In this document: positions 18,823-29,858 of the stretch, piece after piece
Position numbering within the stretch: the first letter of the stretch is position 1
How the letters are laid out: each line of letters begins with the position of its first letter
Assembly: GCF_024666595.1 (NCBI RefSeq)
Contig: NZ_CP088296.1
Span: 1 to 64,000, forward strand
DNA length: 64,000 nt
Direction of reading: 5' to 3'
DNA from: Sphingomonas sp. J315
GTDB lineage: Bacteria; Pseudomonadota; Alphaproteobacteria; Sphingomonadales; Sphingomonadaceae
Notes under the pieces: model-generated
What the model saw: the letters and a program-made list of their open reading frames with translations, nothing else
Told to the model about the DNA's origin: nothing
The model's database searches: none
Translations under genes and position numbers: made by a program

Positions 18823-18840
18823 TTTACCCACAGGGGGTAA
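18823..18840. promoter_or_regulatory. operator-like palindrome 2 upstream of the HTH-DAHP synthase gene
   Basis: The sequence TTTACCCACAGGGGGTAA is the second copy. Its reverse complement, TTACCCCCTGTGGGTAAA, aligns with site 1 through the core CCCCTGTGGG. It ends 9 bases before the ATG at 18850. The two centres are about 36 bases apart. Possible promoter elements TTGCGC and TATTTA lie between or overlap the sites, so binding could block RNA polymerase. Confidence 0.55.
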
Positions 18841-18849
18841 GGGCGGCGC

Positions 18850-20433
18850 ATGACGACACTTGCCGGTTCCAAAATCCGTCGCTTCCGCGAGGAACGCTCC
18901 ATGTCCCGCGCCGCGTTCGGCGCGTGGTTCGATACGCCCGGATCGACGGTTCAGGGCTGGGAAGAGGACGGCAAGCGCGCGTCTCCGGCGGTGCTCAACC
19001 AGATCGCGGCGAACGGCATCGCGCATCATCAGGACTGGTACGTCCATGTCCGCAACCTGGAGCAGGCGATGGACTGGACACCCGACAGCTGGACCCGGGC
19101 CGAAGCGCGTCAGCTTCCGGTTTACCCCGACGCCGCTGCACTGACCGCCGCGACCGACACCCTGTCCAGCTTTCCCCCGCTGGTCTTCGCGGGCGAGGCG
19201 CGCGCACTGACCCAGGAGCTTGCCCGCGTATCGCGCGGCGAGGCGTTCCTGTTGCAGGGTGGCGACTGCGCCGAAAGCTTCGCCGAGTTCCACCCGAACA
19301 ATATCCGCGATACGTTTCGCGTCATTCTCCAGATGGCGGTGGTTCTCACCTTTGCGTCGAAACTCCCGACGGTGAAGCTCGGCCGCATGGCGGGGCAGTT
19401 CGCCAAGCCGCGTTCGGCCGATACCGAGACGATCGATGGCGTGGAACTGCCCAGCTATCGCGGCGACATCGTCAACGACATCGCCTTCACCCCCGAAGCG
19501 CGCATTCCCGACCCCCAGAGGCTGATCCGCGGCTATACCCAGTCGGCGGCGACGCTGAACCTGCTGCGCGCCTTCGCCAGCGGCGGCTATGCGAACCTCC
19601 ATCAGGTCCACAAATGGACGCTCGACTTCATGGGCCGCAGCCCCTGGGCCGACAAATTCGCCGACGTCGCCGACCGCATCGGCGAAGCGCTCGATTTCAT
19701 GGAGGCGTGCGGGATCAACCCCGATACCGTGCCCCAGCTGAAGCGCACCGATTTCTACACCAGCCACGAGGCGCTGCTCCTGCCCTATGAGCAGGCGCTG
19801 ACCCGGCAGGACAGCCTCACCGGCGACTGGTACGACACCAGCGCGCATTTCCTGTGGATCGGCGACCGCACGCGCTTCGAGAATTCGGCGCATGTCGAAT
19901 TCCTCCGCGGCATCGGCAATCCAATCGGGATGAAGTGCGGGCCGAGCCTTGAGCCGGACGCGCTGCTGCGCCTGCTCGACACGCTCAACCCGACCCGCAC
20001 GCCGGGGCGGATGACGCTGATCACCCGATACGGCCATGACAAGATCGAGAGCGGCCTGCCCGCGCTGGTTCGCGCGGTGAAGCGTGAGGGGCATCCGGTC
20101 GTGTGGAGCTGTGACCCGATGCACGGCAACGTCATCAAGGCGGCCAACGGCTACAAGACGCGCCCGTTCGAGCGCATTCTGGCCGAAGTACGCGGCTTCT
20201 TTGCCGTGCATCGCGCCGAAGGGACCTATGCCGGCGGAATCCATGCCGAGATGACCGGACAGAACGTCACCGAATGCACCGGCGGCATGATCGACATCGG
20301 CGAGCATGACCTTGCAGACCGCTACCACACCCATTGCGACCCGCGACTCAATGCCGGTCAGAGCCTGGAGCTGGCGTTCCTCCTCGCCGAAATGCTCAAT
20401 GAGGAGATGGCGGAGCGGCGCAAGGCGGCGTGA
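18850..20433 (+). CDS. class II DAHP synthase with N-terminal XRE-type HTH domain
   Basis: The 527-residue frame has two parts. Residues 1-70 ([49 protein letters not shown]) form an XRE-like helix-turn-helix. Residues 74-527 are a full class II DAHP synthase, which condenses phosphoenolpyruvate and erythrose 4-phosphate to start the shikimate pathway. Its motifs are [48 protein letters not shown] and [19 protein letters not shown]. An ATG at 19069 ([20 protein letters not shown]), preceded by GGAG, is where stand-alone family members start, so a 454-residue short form may also be made. No frame offers an early stop for the HTH, which argues that the fusion is genuine. Confidence 0.88.
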   Translation: MTTLAGSKIRRFREERSMSRAAFGAWFDTPGSTVQGWEEDGKRASPAVLNQIAANGIAHHQDWYVHVRNLEQAMDWTPDSWTRAEARQLPVYPDAAALTAATDTLSSFPPLVFAGEARALTQELARVSRGEAFLLQGGDCAESFAEFHPNNIRDTFRVILQMAVVLTFASKLPTVKLGRMAGQFAKPRSADTETIDGVELPSYRGDIVNDIAFTPEARIPDPQRLIRGYTQSAATLNLLRAFASGGYANLHQVHKWTLDFMGRSPWADKFADVADRIGEALDFMEACGINPDTVPQLKRTDFYTSHEALLLPYEQALTRQDSLTGDWYDTSAHFLWIGDRTRFENSAHVEFLRGIGNPIGMKCGPSLEPDALLRLLDTLNPTRTPGRMTLITRYGHDKIESGLPALVRAVKREGHPVVWSCDPMHGNVIKAANGYKTRPFERILAEVRGFFAVHRAEGTYAGGIHAEMTGQNVTECTGGMIDIGEHDLADRYHTHCDPRLNAGQSLELAFLLAEMLNEEMAERRKAA

Positions 20434-20442
20434 GCGGCGGCT

Positions 20443-23400
20443 CTATTGCCAGTTCCCCAACAGAACGAACGGCGCCCAGTAGAATGGGTGGGCGTAGCCG
20501 GTGACAGCTGGTCCAGTCGGCTGGTCAGGCCCGGCGCGACCCGCGCCCCGATCGGCGCCCGCCTCTCCCTGAGCAGTCATCAGTGCGATCTGCGCCTGGC
20601 GCAGCGCCTCCGCCTTGCTCGTACCGCCCTTGGCATGGATCGCGTAGAAGCGCTGCATCAACACTGCGGTGGATTCGTCCGCCACCGACCAAAGCGAGGC
20701 CAGCACCGCCGACGCGCCGGCCTTTTGCGCCAGTTCGGCTAGGCTCGCATCGACCTCCGACCCGTTCTGACTGCTGCCTGGCACGCCGGTCTGGCACGCC
20801 GACAGCGCGAGCAGGTCGACGTCGATCGCGGTGAAACTGCCGTCCTTGATGAATTCGGTCAGCGGCAACTCCTTGCCCGTGCCGAGCAGCAGGAACGACT
20901 TGTCGGCGCTCGCGGGATCGAGCGCGAAGTGCGACGCGATATGGATCACGCGATAGCCGCCGGCCATTGCGGTGCCGAGCGCGGTTCGGTCGAATGCCGC
21001 GTCGAGCTTCACGACACCCGGCAACACACCGGTCGTCGTGCCATCGGCACGGACAATACCGGACAGTTCGGCGGGAACGGCGGGTAATGGACTGAGCCCC
21101 GCCCCACCCTGGCTCGCCCCCAGCGCGGCGACACGCCATGATTTCGCGTCGGAGGGGCCGGTCTGCACCTCATCGATCGATCGGAAGGCGCTGAACGCAT
21201 AGCGTTTCGCCAGCCAGTCCTTGCCGTCGTGCAGTGCCGCCATCGGCAGATAGCGCAACGCATCGTCGAGCGAGAGCATGACCCGGCTGATCCCGGCGGC
21301 GCGCAGCGCTCTGTCCACCGGCTCGAACATCGATCTGTACAGCTTCGACGCGGGATCGGTGATGAACACCGCCTTGTCGCTGATCGCCTGACGATACAGG
21401 CCGATATCCTTGCGCACCGCGGTAGTGTCGACGTGCACGACAATCGTCTTCTGGAAATTGGCTGTGGTCAGCAGCCAATGAATCCTGTCGGGCAGCACGA
21501 CGGCGTGCAGCGCGGCGACGTCCTTCCCCAATCGCCGGACGGTTGAAATGAGGCGGGGCTGGATCGACGCGACGCGATCCGCTTTTGCTGCCTGATCCTG
21601 CGTCACGGCAGCATCCAGCCCGGCGACGACATCGGCCAGTTCGCCCAGTTCGCCACGGAACGCTGTCTGCGCCGCCCCCAGAGCCGTCGTCGCCGCAGCC
21701 AGCTTCTGCTGCTGCTCCGGGCTTAGCGCCCCCTTCTGCTGAAGCGCGATCAACCGGTCACGCGCGGCTCCGGCCTCTGCGAGCGCGGTCGTCGCGGCTT
21801 CGAACGCTGCGATGCTCTGTGTCTGCTTGGCATCGAGCGGCATCTGCTCGAAGGCTTCGCCCTCTCGCCGCCGGTCGCGAGTATAGTTGTAGCTCTCGAA
21901 ATCCTTGAGCATCGCCAGCACATGCTCGGCCTCACCGAACCGCCCCATCTCCATGAAGATGCCGGCGAGGTAGCGATAGCGGTCCTGATGCACGCGGATG
22001 AAGCATTCGCGGATCGACGGATCGAGGTCGGCGATCCGCTTGCGCGCGTCCTGCAATTTGTTGACCGCGACCTTGGCGAAGAACAGCGCCGCCTCGCGCC
22101 GTCCGCCGCCACTCGCCTCCTTGGCCGCGCTCGACCAGTGGCACGAAGATTCGATCAGCGCGAAATAATTGTCGCGGCTGCCGAACCGGTTGGTCAGCGC
22201 GGCTTCCTTGATCGCCAGCGAACGGACCTTGGTCGCGAGATACCGGTCCATCTCTCCGAAGAGGAGATAATGTTCCTCGAGCCCGCGAAACCCTTCGAAC
22301 ACCGCGAATTCGGAGCCATTCTCGACCGCGGCGTCGAGTTCCTTCTTGAGCGTCGCCTCACGCGCCGCGAATGTCGGTTCAGGCGCAATGCCCTCGGTTT
22401 CTGGGCCGATCGGCAGCGGGGTAAAGCCCTCGATCTTCACCAGACACTTGATCGTGGCCTGAATTCCGCACGCTTCCTGCCATTTTTTCGCGTCGTCGCT
22501 GCCACGCCGTACCGCTTCGGCGAGCCACAAGCGGGTCTGTTTGATGTCGGGCTTCATCCCCCAGCCAAGCGCAGACGCGCGCACCATCGCCACCGCGCCG
22601 CCGCTCCAGCCCGAGCCTGCCGCGTGCTTGAACCAGCGCAGCGCCATGTCCGGGTCTTTCGCTACGCCGGAGCCGTGGAGATACGCCTCTCCGAGCGCCA
22701 CTCGCGCGCTGTAATCACCGCAATGCACCGCCCAGCGCAGCAAGCGGATCGCTTCCTTCGGATTGGCTTTGGTACCGTCGCCGGCCAGGTACATCCGCGC
22801 GAGCAGCACGGCATTGGCAAAGCTTGCCGACGCCGCGCGCTGCATCCATTCGAACGCCTGCGCAGCGTCACGTTGCGGCGCTCCTGCCAGTTCCGCTTCG
22901 GTAAACTCCAGATCGCCCTTGTAATAGAGCGCCAGGCTCAGTGCCGCATAGCCCTCCCCCTGCGATAGGCATCCTCCCACGCCCGCACCGCCTTGACCGC
23001 GCTCTTGTCGACGCCGAACCCCTTGGAGTGGAGATAGCCGATCGCCCGCTGCGCATCGGCCGATCCGCGCTCGGCGGCGATCACGAACCACTTCATCGCT
23101 GCGGCAGATCCCCCTTGCCGTCGTCGAGCAACCGCCACGCATATTTGGCAGCCGCCTCATTCATCCCGAGATTCGCAAGCGCGGCAAAGGTCGGAATATG
23201 CGACGCATCGCCGTTGAAGTTGAACATGTACGGCGTATCGAACTGCGCGAGAAAGACTGTGCGCCGCTCCTCGGGCAATGCCTTGAACTCATCGGTTTCG
23301 GCGTAGCGGACGAGTTCGCGCTGCGCTGCCTCCTGCAACCGAAGATCCATCATCAGCTTGAGCTGATATTCCTTGGCCACCGACGGGTCGCTCGCCGCCT

Positions 23401-24990
23401 TGGCATATTGCACCGCCAACCCGAATTGCTGCTTCGCCAGCTTGCCCGACTGCTAGGGCCTTGGCAACGTCGGTCAGCACCTTGGGGTCGGTCAACGCAG
23501 CGACCTTCGCGCGCCAGGCGGCACTATCAATTTCGAGCCGGGCTGCGTCGATCATCGGTCCAGGGTGCGCCAATGCCGCGAGCGCCCAGCCCTCGCCCTT
23601 CTCTGCGCGCTCGATCAGTATTTTCAGTGCGTAGGCACGCTCGGCCTCGCCGGGATTGTCGCGCAACACCGTTTCGACCAGCGGCCGCGCGGTATCGGCG
23701 ACATCGGCGGCAACGGCCTTCTCATAATATTTGCGCGCCGATTTGAGGTCCATCGGCACCGCCTTGCCCTCGGCCAACGCGTCGGCGGCAAAGGCAGCAT
23801 CCTCGGGATCGTCGGTCTCGGCGAGCTTGTGATACCATCTGATCGCGGCGGGATTGTCGCTCGGGACGCCGGTGAACTCGCTCGACGCGAGCCCGAGCGC
23901 CAATTTCCGCATGCCGGCCCCGTTCCCGGCCTCTGCCGCCTTGCGGTACCATTCGCGCCCTGCAAGCTCGTCGCGCGGCATCCCCCGCCCGTTGGTTGTC
24001 ATGTCGCCCAGTTCGACCATCGCGTCGGAATCATCGGCATCCGCCGCCTTGCGGTACCAGGCGATCGCCATCTGGGTGTCGCGCTCCAGGCCGATCCCGT
24101 CGCGATAATAGGTGCCCAGCCGCCGCATCGCGCCGGTCTGCCCACGATCGACCGCCAGACGCATATAGTCCGCAGCGCCCTTTTCGTCCTTGGCGCCGCC
24201 CTTGCCGACCTGAAGCAGGATCGCGTAATTCTCCGCGCCCCAACCCGATCCGCGATCGGCACCGAGCTTGTAGAGCCGCCGCGCCTCAACCGGATCCTTC
24301 GGGCCGTCAAGACCCATCTCCGCCATATAGCCGAGCGCCACGATGGCGTCGGCCTCTCCCAGCTCCATCGCCCGCTGATACCATTTGCGGGCGAGCGCCA
24401 GATCCTTGGTCACTCCGCTGGTCCCGAACCGGTAGTGATCCGCCAGCGCCTTCGCCGCGCCATCATGGCCAAGGTCGGCGGCACGAACATAGGTGGCGAT
24501 CGCCGCCTCGACATTCTTCGGCGTGCCGGTGCCATTCAGATAATATTCCGCCAACCGCCCCAGCAGCCAGATGTTGCGCCCCCCTCTCCCCCGACTTGGC
24601 CAGCGCGAAGGCGCGAGCCGGGTCGTTGGGCACGCCATTGCCGGTCTCATACATCGACGCGAGCGTGTTCACTGCCTGAAGACTGCCCGCCGCCGCCGCA
24701 CGTTCGATCAGGCTCAGCGCCGCCTTGCTATCCCCGGCCTTGCTGAAGGCACGGCCGAGATTGGCCATGACTGCAGCGTCGCGCGGATGCGCCTCCAGCG
24801 CGCGGCGACACAGTTCGATCGCGCGCTCGGCGACCATGTCGTCGAACTGCACGCCAGTCTTGTCATCAGGGGTGGGCAGCCGCGCTTCCTGCGCGCACGC
24901 CCTGCGCAAATCGCCGTCACGCGCCTCTGCATGACCGCAGATCAACGCCGCGATCGAGACGCCGGTGCCAAAGAGGATGCCGCGTGCCAT
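20443..24990 (-). CDS. exported Sel1/TPR-repeat CHAT-domain protease, four frameshifts
   Basis: One large gene of about 1,515 codons. It starts MARGILFGTGVSIAALICGH, a Sec signal peptide. Many Sel1-like repeats follow (for example ARKWYQRAMELGEADAIVAL, AIAWYRKAADADDSDAMVEL, AIRLLRWAVHCGDYSARVAL). A helical middle region contains ATTALAEAGAARDRLIALQQ. The C-terminal CHAT (caspase-like) domain has the catalytic histidine in HIASHFALDP near 20945 and cysteine in LLALSACQTGVPGSS near 20800. Frame changes lie near 24590, 23455, 23105 and 22975; three sit in G/C runs. It is convergent with the DAHP synthase gene (9 bp apart). The substrate is unknown; a periplasmic location is inferred from the signal. 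Confidence 0.8.
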
Positions 24991-25061
24991 GGATCCGCCT
25001 CCACCCTCTTATCCCCCAGTGGGAGATGCCGTGACAAGCCTTTCAATTCAGACGAAACCAG

Positions 25062-25466
25062 TTGCCAGAGGGCCTGTAAGCCGGGTTCTGTCCACGCGGC
25101 CCTTTCCCGCAAGGGAGGTGCGCGCGATAGGCGACCATTCCTCTAGGCCCACATTTGCATGGGGGCTCAAGCAATCAACCCGGACCGCGGGGCGGAACTC
25201 CCCATATGCGGTCCCTATTCGATCTTGCTCCCGGTGGGGTTTGCCGTGCCGCTTCCGTTGCCGGTCGCGCGGTGCGCTCTTGCCGCACCCTTTCACCCTT
25301 GCCCTCAGTCCGAAGACCAGTGGGCGGTCTGCTCTCTGTGGCACTTTCCCTGACCCCGGCGAACCGGGACCGCCGGGCGTTACCCGGCACCGTGTTTCCG
25401 TGGAGCCCGGACTTTCCTCGGTGCATCTTCATGCAACGCGGCCGCCCGGCCCTCTGGCGTCGGCTG
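25062..25466 (-). ncRNA. rnpB: RNase P RNA, bacterial type A
   Basis: The catalytic RNA that trims the 5' leader of tRNA precursors. On the minus strand the universal GAGGAAAGTCCGGGCTCC block lies near the 5' end (25402-25419). ACAGAACCCGGCTTACAGG lies near the 3' end (25073-25091). The outermost helix P1 is formed by GCCAGAGGG near 25455 and CCCTCTGGC near 25066, which sets the ends to within a few bases. The length of about 405 nt fits alphaproteobacterial type A RNA. It lies between the CHAT gene start and the DUF2306 gene end. Confidence 0.95.
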
Positions 25467-25474
25467 CGATAGGC

Positions 25475-26110
25475 TCAATCCCGGCGCGGTGCAAATAGCG
25501 GCTTTGCAGCCGGCCACCACGACAACCACACTTCCGCTACCAGCAGCGGCAGGACGAAGCTCAGCCACCCCCGCGTCGCCGCACGCAGTTCCGAATTCTC
25601 GATAAAGCCCAACAACGCACCCTCCCCCGCCGCCATCATCCGCAGCCACACGAACGACAGCGCAATCGCGGTCGCCCGTATGACGAAGCCGCGATGCAGG
25701 TCGAACCGTCGCCGACACGCCGCCTGCCACGCCACCACGACGAATCCGATCCACACGGCTGCGAACAGCGTCAGGGGCACCTGCGTCTCCTGCGCTGCGA
25801 TGCTGCTGCCAAGATGCAGCGCGAACAGCCCGGCGAGCAGCGATGCGATGAGATAGGCCCGGCCAAGCGCGCGATGCAGCCATGGCCAGCGCCCGCGCAC
25901 CGTCGCCGCGAACTGAACCGGTGCGATCAGAAGCACGGGAATGGCCAGCGCAACATGCGCGAAATACCAGATGCGACGCCCCCAAAACGTCTCGCCGGTC
26001 GGCACCTCGCGCGTCGCGATGAATCGGAACGAGTCGCTCAGGAACCAGGCAGCTGCGGCCGCCACGACCAGCCAGAACAGCGCCCAGCCCCATCGTCTCG
26101 CGGCGTTCAC
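25475..26110 (-). CDS. DUF2306-type integral membrane protein
   Basis: A 211-residue protein with about six membrane segments. It starts at a [23 protein letters not shown], whose GTGA overlaps the stop of the upstream lipoprotein gene. FAHVALAIPVLLIAPVQFAA, LHRALGRAYLIASLLAGLFA and DLHRGFVIRATAIALSFVWL match DUF2306 membrane proteins, with histidines in the LHR motifs that could bind heme or metal. The physiological role of the family is not established. It is last in a run with the lipoprotein and ilvD. Confidence 0.7.
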   Translation of the reverse strand: MNAARRWGWALFWLVVAAAAAWFLSDSFRFIATREVPTGETFWGRRIWYFAHVALAIPVLLIAPVQFAATVRGRWPWLHRALGRAYLIASLLAGLFALHLGSSIAAQETQVPLTLFAAVWIGFVVVAWQAACRRRFDLHRGFVIRATAIALSFVWLRMMAAGEGALLGFIENSELRAATRGWLSFVLPLLVAEVWLSWWPAAKPLFAPRRD

Positions 26111-26517
26111 CTCTTGCGCGCACCCTTCACCGTCGCGGGCAGCCGATAGCGTGCGTCGTCGATCGCCACCTCGATTGCGTCCTTGTCGATGATCGTCACC
26201 GCCGCCGCCTGCGCGCCATCAGCGGCGATCACCCCGCGCCCGTCGCGCGTGACGCGCAGCCGGTGGAACCCGCCATCGGGGTGGCGGATCGTCAGTATCA
26301 GCCCGTCCTGCGTCTGCGCGCGGTCGATCGTGCAGCGCGTGGAAAAGTCATCGCCACCGCCCAGCGCGCAGGGGATCCGCCCCTCGGCTTCGTCACGCGC
26401 CGCTTGCGCGCGCGCGTCCTTGACGTGATCCGCCTTGGTCTTGACCGGGCCGGGATCGCAGGCGGCGACCGCAATCAACGCCGTCGCCCCCAAAACTCTA
26501 GATATCCGCAAATACAT
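26107..26517 (-). CDS. small lipoprotein, unknown function
   Basis: A 136-residue protein starts [20 protein letters not shown], a lipoprotein signal with the lipobox VAAC, so it is probably anchored to the inner face of the outer membrane. The mature part has a charged helix ([20 protein letters not shown]), two cysteines and a beta-rich region ([20 protein letters not shown]). Its start overlaps the last 20 bases of ilvD and its stop overlaps the DUF2306 start, so all three are probably co-transcribed. No family was recognised. Confidence 0.65.
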   Translation of the reverse strand: MYLRISRVLGATALIAVAACDPGPVKTKADHVKDARAQAARDEAEGRIPCALGGGDDFSTRCTIDRAQTQDGLILTIRHPDGGFHRLRVTRDGRGVIAADGAQAAAVTIIDKDAIEVAIDDARYRLPATVKGARKR

Positions 26518-28219
26518 GCGTTTCGGACTTTGCCCCCGGATGCGTTACCGCGCCCTTATAGGCAGGTCCGACATTCTGCGCATAGCGCCACAGAGCGCCC
26601 GATTGATAGTCGTTGGTGCGCGGCTGCCAGGCGGCGCGGCGCGCGGCCAGCACGTCTTCGGCGACGAGCAGGTCGATCGTCCCCGCCTCGGCATCGATGC
26701 GGATCGTGTCGCCATCCTCGACCAGCGCGATCGGCCCGCCCTCGGCCGCTTCAGGTCCGACATGGCCGATACAGAAGCCGCGCGTCGCGCCCGAGAAGCG
26801 CCCATCGGTGATCAGCGCGACCTTCTCGCCCATGCCCAGGCCATAGAGCGCGGCGGTGGTCGACAGCATCTCGCGCATGCCGGGGCCGCCCTTCGGCCCT
26901 TCATAGCGGATCACGACGACCTCACCCTCAAGGATCGACCGCGCCTCGACCGCCGCGAACGCATCCTCCTCGCAATCGAAGCAGCGCGCCGGGCCTTCGA
27001 AGACCAGGCGGCTCATGCCGGCGACCTTCACGATCGCGCCATCGGGCGCGAGGCTGCCGCGCAGGCCGACAACGCCGCCGGTGGGCGTGATCGGGGTCTT
27101 GACGTCGTAGATGACCTTCTGGTCCGGGTTCCACGTGACCTGATCGATATTCTCGCCCAGCGTCTTGCCGGTCACGGTCATGCAATCGCCGTAGAGCAAG
27201 CCATTGGCGAGCATGGTCTTCATCAGCATGTAGACGCCGCCAGCTTCGTACATATCCTTTGCGACATACTTGCCACCGGGCTTGAGGTCGGCGGCATAAG
27301 GCGTTGATTTGAAGACCTCGGCGACGTCGAACAGGTCGAACTCGATCCCCGCCTCGCTCGCCATGGCGGGGAGGTGCAACGCGGCGTTGGTCGAACCGCC
27401 GGTCGCCGCCACGATCCGCGCGGCGTTGACGAACGCTTCGCGCGTACAGATGTCGCGCGGGCGGATGTTCCGCTCGAGCAGCTCCATCACCTGATAGCCC
27501 GCCGCAACCGCGATCTGCTCGCGGCTGGTATAGGGCGCAGGGACCATGTTGCTGTTGGGCAGCGACAGTCCGATCGCCTCGCCGACGCACGCCATGGTGT
27601 TGGCGGTATACTGGCCGCCGCATGCGCCGTGACCGGGGCATGCGACCTTCTCGAGCGCATGGACTTCGCTGATCGGACAGGTGCCGGCGGCGAACTTGCC
27701 CACCACCTCGAACACATCGACCACGGTAACGTCGCGATCCTGATAGCGGCCGGGCAGGATCGACCCGCCATAGACGAAGATCGACGGGATATTGAGGCGC
27801 AGCATCGCCATCATCATGCCCGGCAGCGACTTGTCGCACCCGGCAAAGCCCACCAGCGCATCATAGCAATGGCCGCGAACGCTGAGCTCGACCGAGTCGG
27901 CGATCACCTCGCGGCTGACCAGCGAGGATTTCATCCCCTGATGCCCCATCGCGATGCCGTCGGTCACGGTGATCGTGTTGAAACGGCGCGGCATCCCGCC
28001 ATTGTCATTCACGCCCTTGCGCGCGGCATCGGCTTGCGCGTCGAGCGTCGTGTTGCACGGCGCGCTGTCATTGCCCGCGCTGGCGAGCGCGACGAACGGG
28101 CGGGCGATTTCCTCTTCGCTGAGCCCCATGGCGTAATAATAGCTGCGGTGCGGGGCGCGCTCGGGGCCGACGGAGACGTGGCGCGAGGGCAGGCGGGACT
28201 TGTCGAAACGGTCGGTCAT
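26498..28219 (-). CDS. ilvD: dihydroxy-acid dehydratase
   Basis: A 573-residue iron-sulfur dehydratase that converts 2,3-dihydroxy-isovalerate (and -methylvalerate) to 2-oxo acids for valine and isoleucine. The family cysteines are present: [21 protein letters not shown] and [18 protein letters not shown], along with the C-terminal [19 protein letters not shown] motif. The start [20 protein letters not shown] is chosen because the family begins close to the SR..V.G.ERAPHRS segment. The edd gene in this window belongs to the same superfamily but serves the Entner-Doudoroff pathway. Confidence 0.95.
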   Translation of the reverse strand: MTDRFDKSRLPSRHVSVGPERAPHRSYYYAMGLSEEEIARPFVALASAGNDSAPCNTTLDAQADAARKGVNDNGGMPRRFNTITVTDGIAMGHQGMKSSLVSREVIADSVELSVRGHCYDALVGFAGCDKSLPGMMMAMLRLNIPSIFVYGGSILPGRYQDRDVTVVDVFEVVGKFAAGTCPISEVHALEKVACPGHGACGGQYTANTMACVGEAIGLSLPNSNMVPAPYTSREQIAVAAGYQVMELLERNIRPRDICTREAFVNAARIVAATGGSTNAALHLPAMASEAGIEFDLFDVAEVFKSTPYAADLKPGGKYVAKDMYEAGGVYMLMKTMLANGLLYGDCMTVTGKTLGENIDQVTWNPDQKVIYDVKTPITPTGGVVGLRGSLAPDGAIVKVAGMSRLVFEGPARCFDCEEDAFAAVEARSILEGEVVVIRYEGPKGGPGMREMLSTTAALYGLGMGEKVALITDGRFSGATRGFCIGHVGPEAAEGGPIALVEDGDTIRIDAEAGTIDLLVAEDVLAARRAAWQPRTNDYQSGALWRYAQNVGPAYKGAVTHPGAKSETHVFADI

Positions 28220-28226
28220 GCGGCGC

Positions 28227-28958
28227 CTATGTCGCTGCAAGCCACCCCTGCGCAAGCGGATTGCGCACAAATGTTACTAAATTTCGTAGAATTTCGCACC
28301 ACATCGTCACGCCGGCGTCATCGGAGATTAGATCATTGCGGATTTCGATGCCCAGATAGGGCGTCCCGGTCGCCTCGGCGTGGCGGTTCATCGTCGCGTT
28401 GAGCAGGCGGCCCGAATAGGGCTCGTTATCGCCGGTCACATGCCCCTGGCGGGTTAACCAGTCGACCGCTGGCAGCGCCGCGCGGGCATCGCGATTGTAG
28501 AGGATGCCGACTTCCCATGGGCGGGGTGCGACGAACCCGCTTTCCAGCGCGGGGGTAAAGCTGTGGACCGACACGATCAGCGCCGGGCGCTGCGTCCGGA
28601 CCTGCGCAGCGATGGCGCGGTGATAGGGTGCGTGGAAGCGGGCGATTCGTGCGACCCGGTCGGCACCGTCATTGCCGGAGATCGCGTGGCCATCGCTGGC
28701 GTGCGGGATGAGGCCCAGCGCATCGGCCTCACGGTTCAGGTCGATCACCAGCCGCGAGACCGTGGCGAGCATCGCGGTCGCGTCCAGAAGCTTCGCCAGC
28801 CCGCGGCTCACCGCCGCCGCACCGATGTCGATCGCGATATGCTTGTCGAGCAATTGGGGGTCGATACCAAGGTCGATATCGGCGGGCACATGGTTGCTGG
28901 CATGATCGCACAGGATCAGCATATCGCCGCTGCCTTCGATGCGCTCGACGACGTTCAT
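28227..28958 (-). CDS. N-formylglutamate amidohydrolase-family protein
   Basis: A 243-residue protein starts [20 protein letters not shown]. The family landmarks are [38 protein letters not shown] and IVSVHSFTP, whose Asp and His residues would bind a divalent metal. It could release formate or hydrolyse N-acyl amino acids. No other histidine-degradation genes lie nearby, so the true substrate is open. The start overlaps the stop of the enoyl-CoA hydratase gene (ATGA), and 7 bp separate it from ilvD. Confidence 0.78.
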   Translation of the reverse strand: MNVVERIEGSGDMLILCDHASNHVPADIDLGIDPQLLDKHIAIDIGAAAVSRGLAKLLDATAMLATVSRLVIDLNREADALGLIPHASDGHAISGNDGADRVARIARFHAPYHRAIAAQVRTQRPALIVSVHSFTPALESGFVAPRPWEVGILYNRDARAALPAVDWLTRQGHVTGDNEPYSGRLLNATMNRHAEATGTPYLGIEIRNDLISDDAGVTMWCEILRNLVTFVRNPLAQGWLAAT

Positions 28959-29683
28959 CTCTTGCCGCCCAGAAAGGCTTCGAGTCGCTCGGCAAAGCCG
29001 GACGATCCGAAGGCGTCTTCGAAGGACCGGTCATGCGCCGGATCGCCGGGATCGCGCAGAACCGCCTTGAGCATCCGTACCGCGTCGGGATCATTGGCGG
29101 CGATCATTTCGGCCATCGCGCGCGCTTCACCGTCGGCATCCGCCACCCGGCGATGCGCCAAGCCGATCCGCGCGGCCTCGTCCGCGTCGATTCGGTCGCC
29201 GGTAAACAGCATCCGCGCCGCCTGTCCGGCCCCGACTCGTTCGCGCAGCCGTGCAACATCGGTCGCGGGGTAGCCGATGCCGAGCCTGGCCGGGGTCGTC
29301 GCGAAGAGCGCCGCGTCCCCCGCTACCACAATGTCGCACGCCAGGGTCAGCGCGACCGCCGCACCGAAACACCCGCCATCGACGGCGGCGATCACGGGAA
29401 CCGGCAATGCCGCGGCTGCCTCGATCCCCCGCGCCATCGCGGTGCGGAAGCGGGTGCGCATCGCCGGGTCGCGGACCAGCGCCGAAAACTCGGAAAGATC
29501 TGCCCCAGCGGAGAACATCCCGGGCATCGCCGACTCGATGATCAGCACCCGCGCATCGCTGGCGGCGACCAATGCGGTCGCATCCGCGATCGCATCCCAC
29601 GCTGCGATCGCCAGCGCGTTGCGCGCGCCGCCCCGGTCGAGGGTCAGCAGCGCGGTCGCCTCATGGAACTGAAGGTGGATCAT
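28955..29683 (-). CDS. enoyl-CoA hydratase/isomerase family protein
   Basis: A 242-residue crotonase-fold protein starts MIHLQFHEATALLTLDRGGA. The first oxyanion-hole loop is SAGADLSEFS and the second is DGGCFGAAVALTLACDIV. In classic hydratases the catalytic glutamates follow G..GGG.EL; here that stretch reads GCFGAAVAL, and TTPARLGIGYPATDVARL follows. At least one glutamate position seems replaced, so it may be an isomerase, hydrolase or other crotonase rather than a hydratase. It overlaps the amidohydrolase gene and is probably co-transcribed with it. Confidence 0.78.
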   Translation of the reverse strand: MIHLQFHEATALLTLDRGGARNALAIAAWDAIADATALVAASDARVLIIESAMPGMFSAGADLSEFSALVRDPAMRTRFRTAMARGIEAAAALPVPVIAAVDGGCFGAAVALTLACDIVVAGDAALFATTPARLGIGYPATDVARLRERVGAGQAARMLFTGDRIDADEAARIGLAHRRVADADGEARAMAEMIAANDPDAVRMLKAVLRDPGDPAHDRSFEDAFGSSGFAERLEAFLGGKR

Positions 29684-29858
29684 CTGCGCCCCGCGGGGCG
29701 GGGATGGCGCCCGTCCGAAGACGGGGGCCACCCACGGGCGTCTCGCTCCCGGCGCATGACCCGCAATGTCCCTTGAGCAAGTTCGGGGCCAAATGGGCCG
29801 CCCCTCCGCTGCGGTGCCGCGAGGGCGGCGGCGCGTCCCGAAACGGGGCAGCGACCTG

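Noticed and set aside
18820..20334. A 504-codon open frame opposite the DAHP synthase gene
   Set aside because: The sense strand carries every class II DAHP synthase motif, and the antisense product has low-complexity composition.
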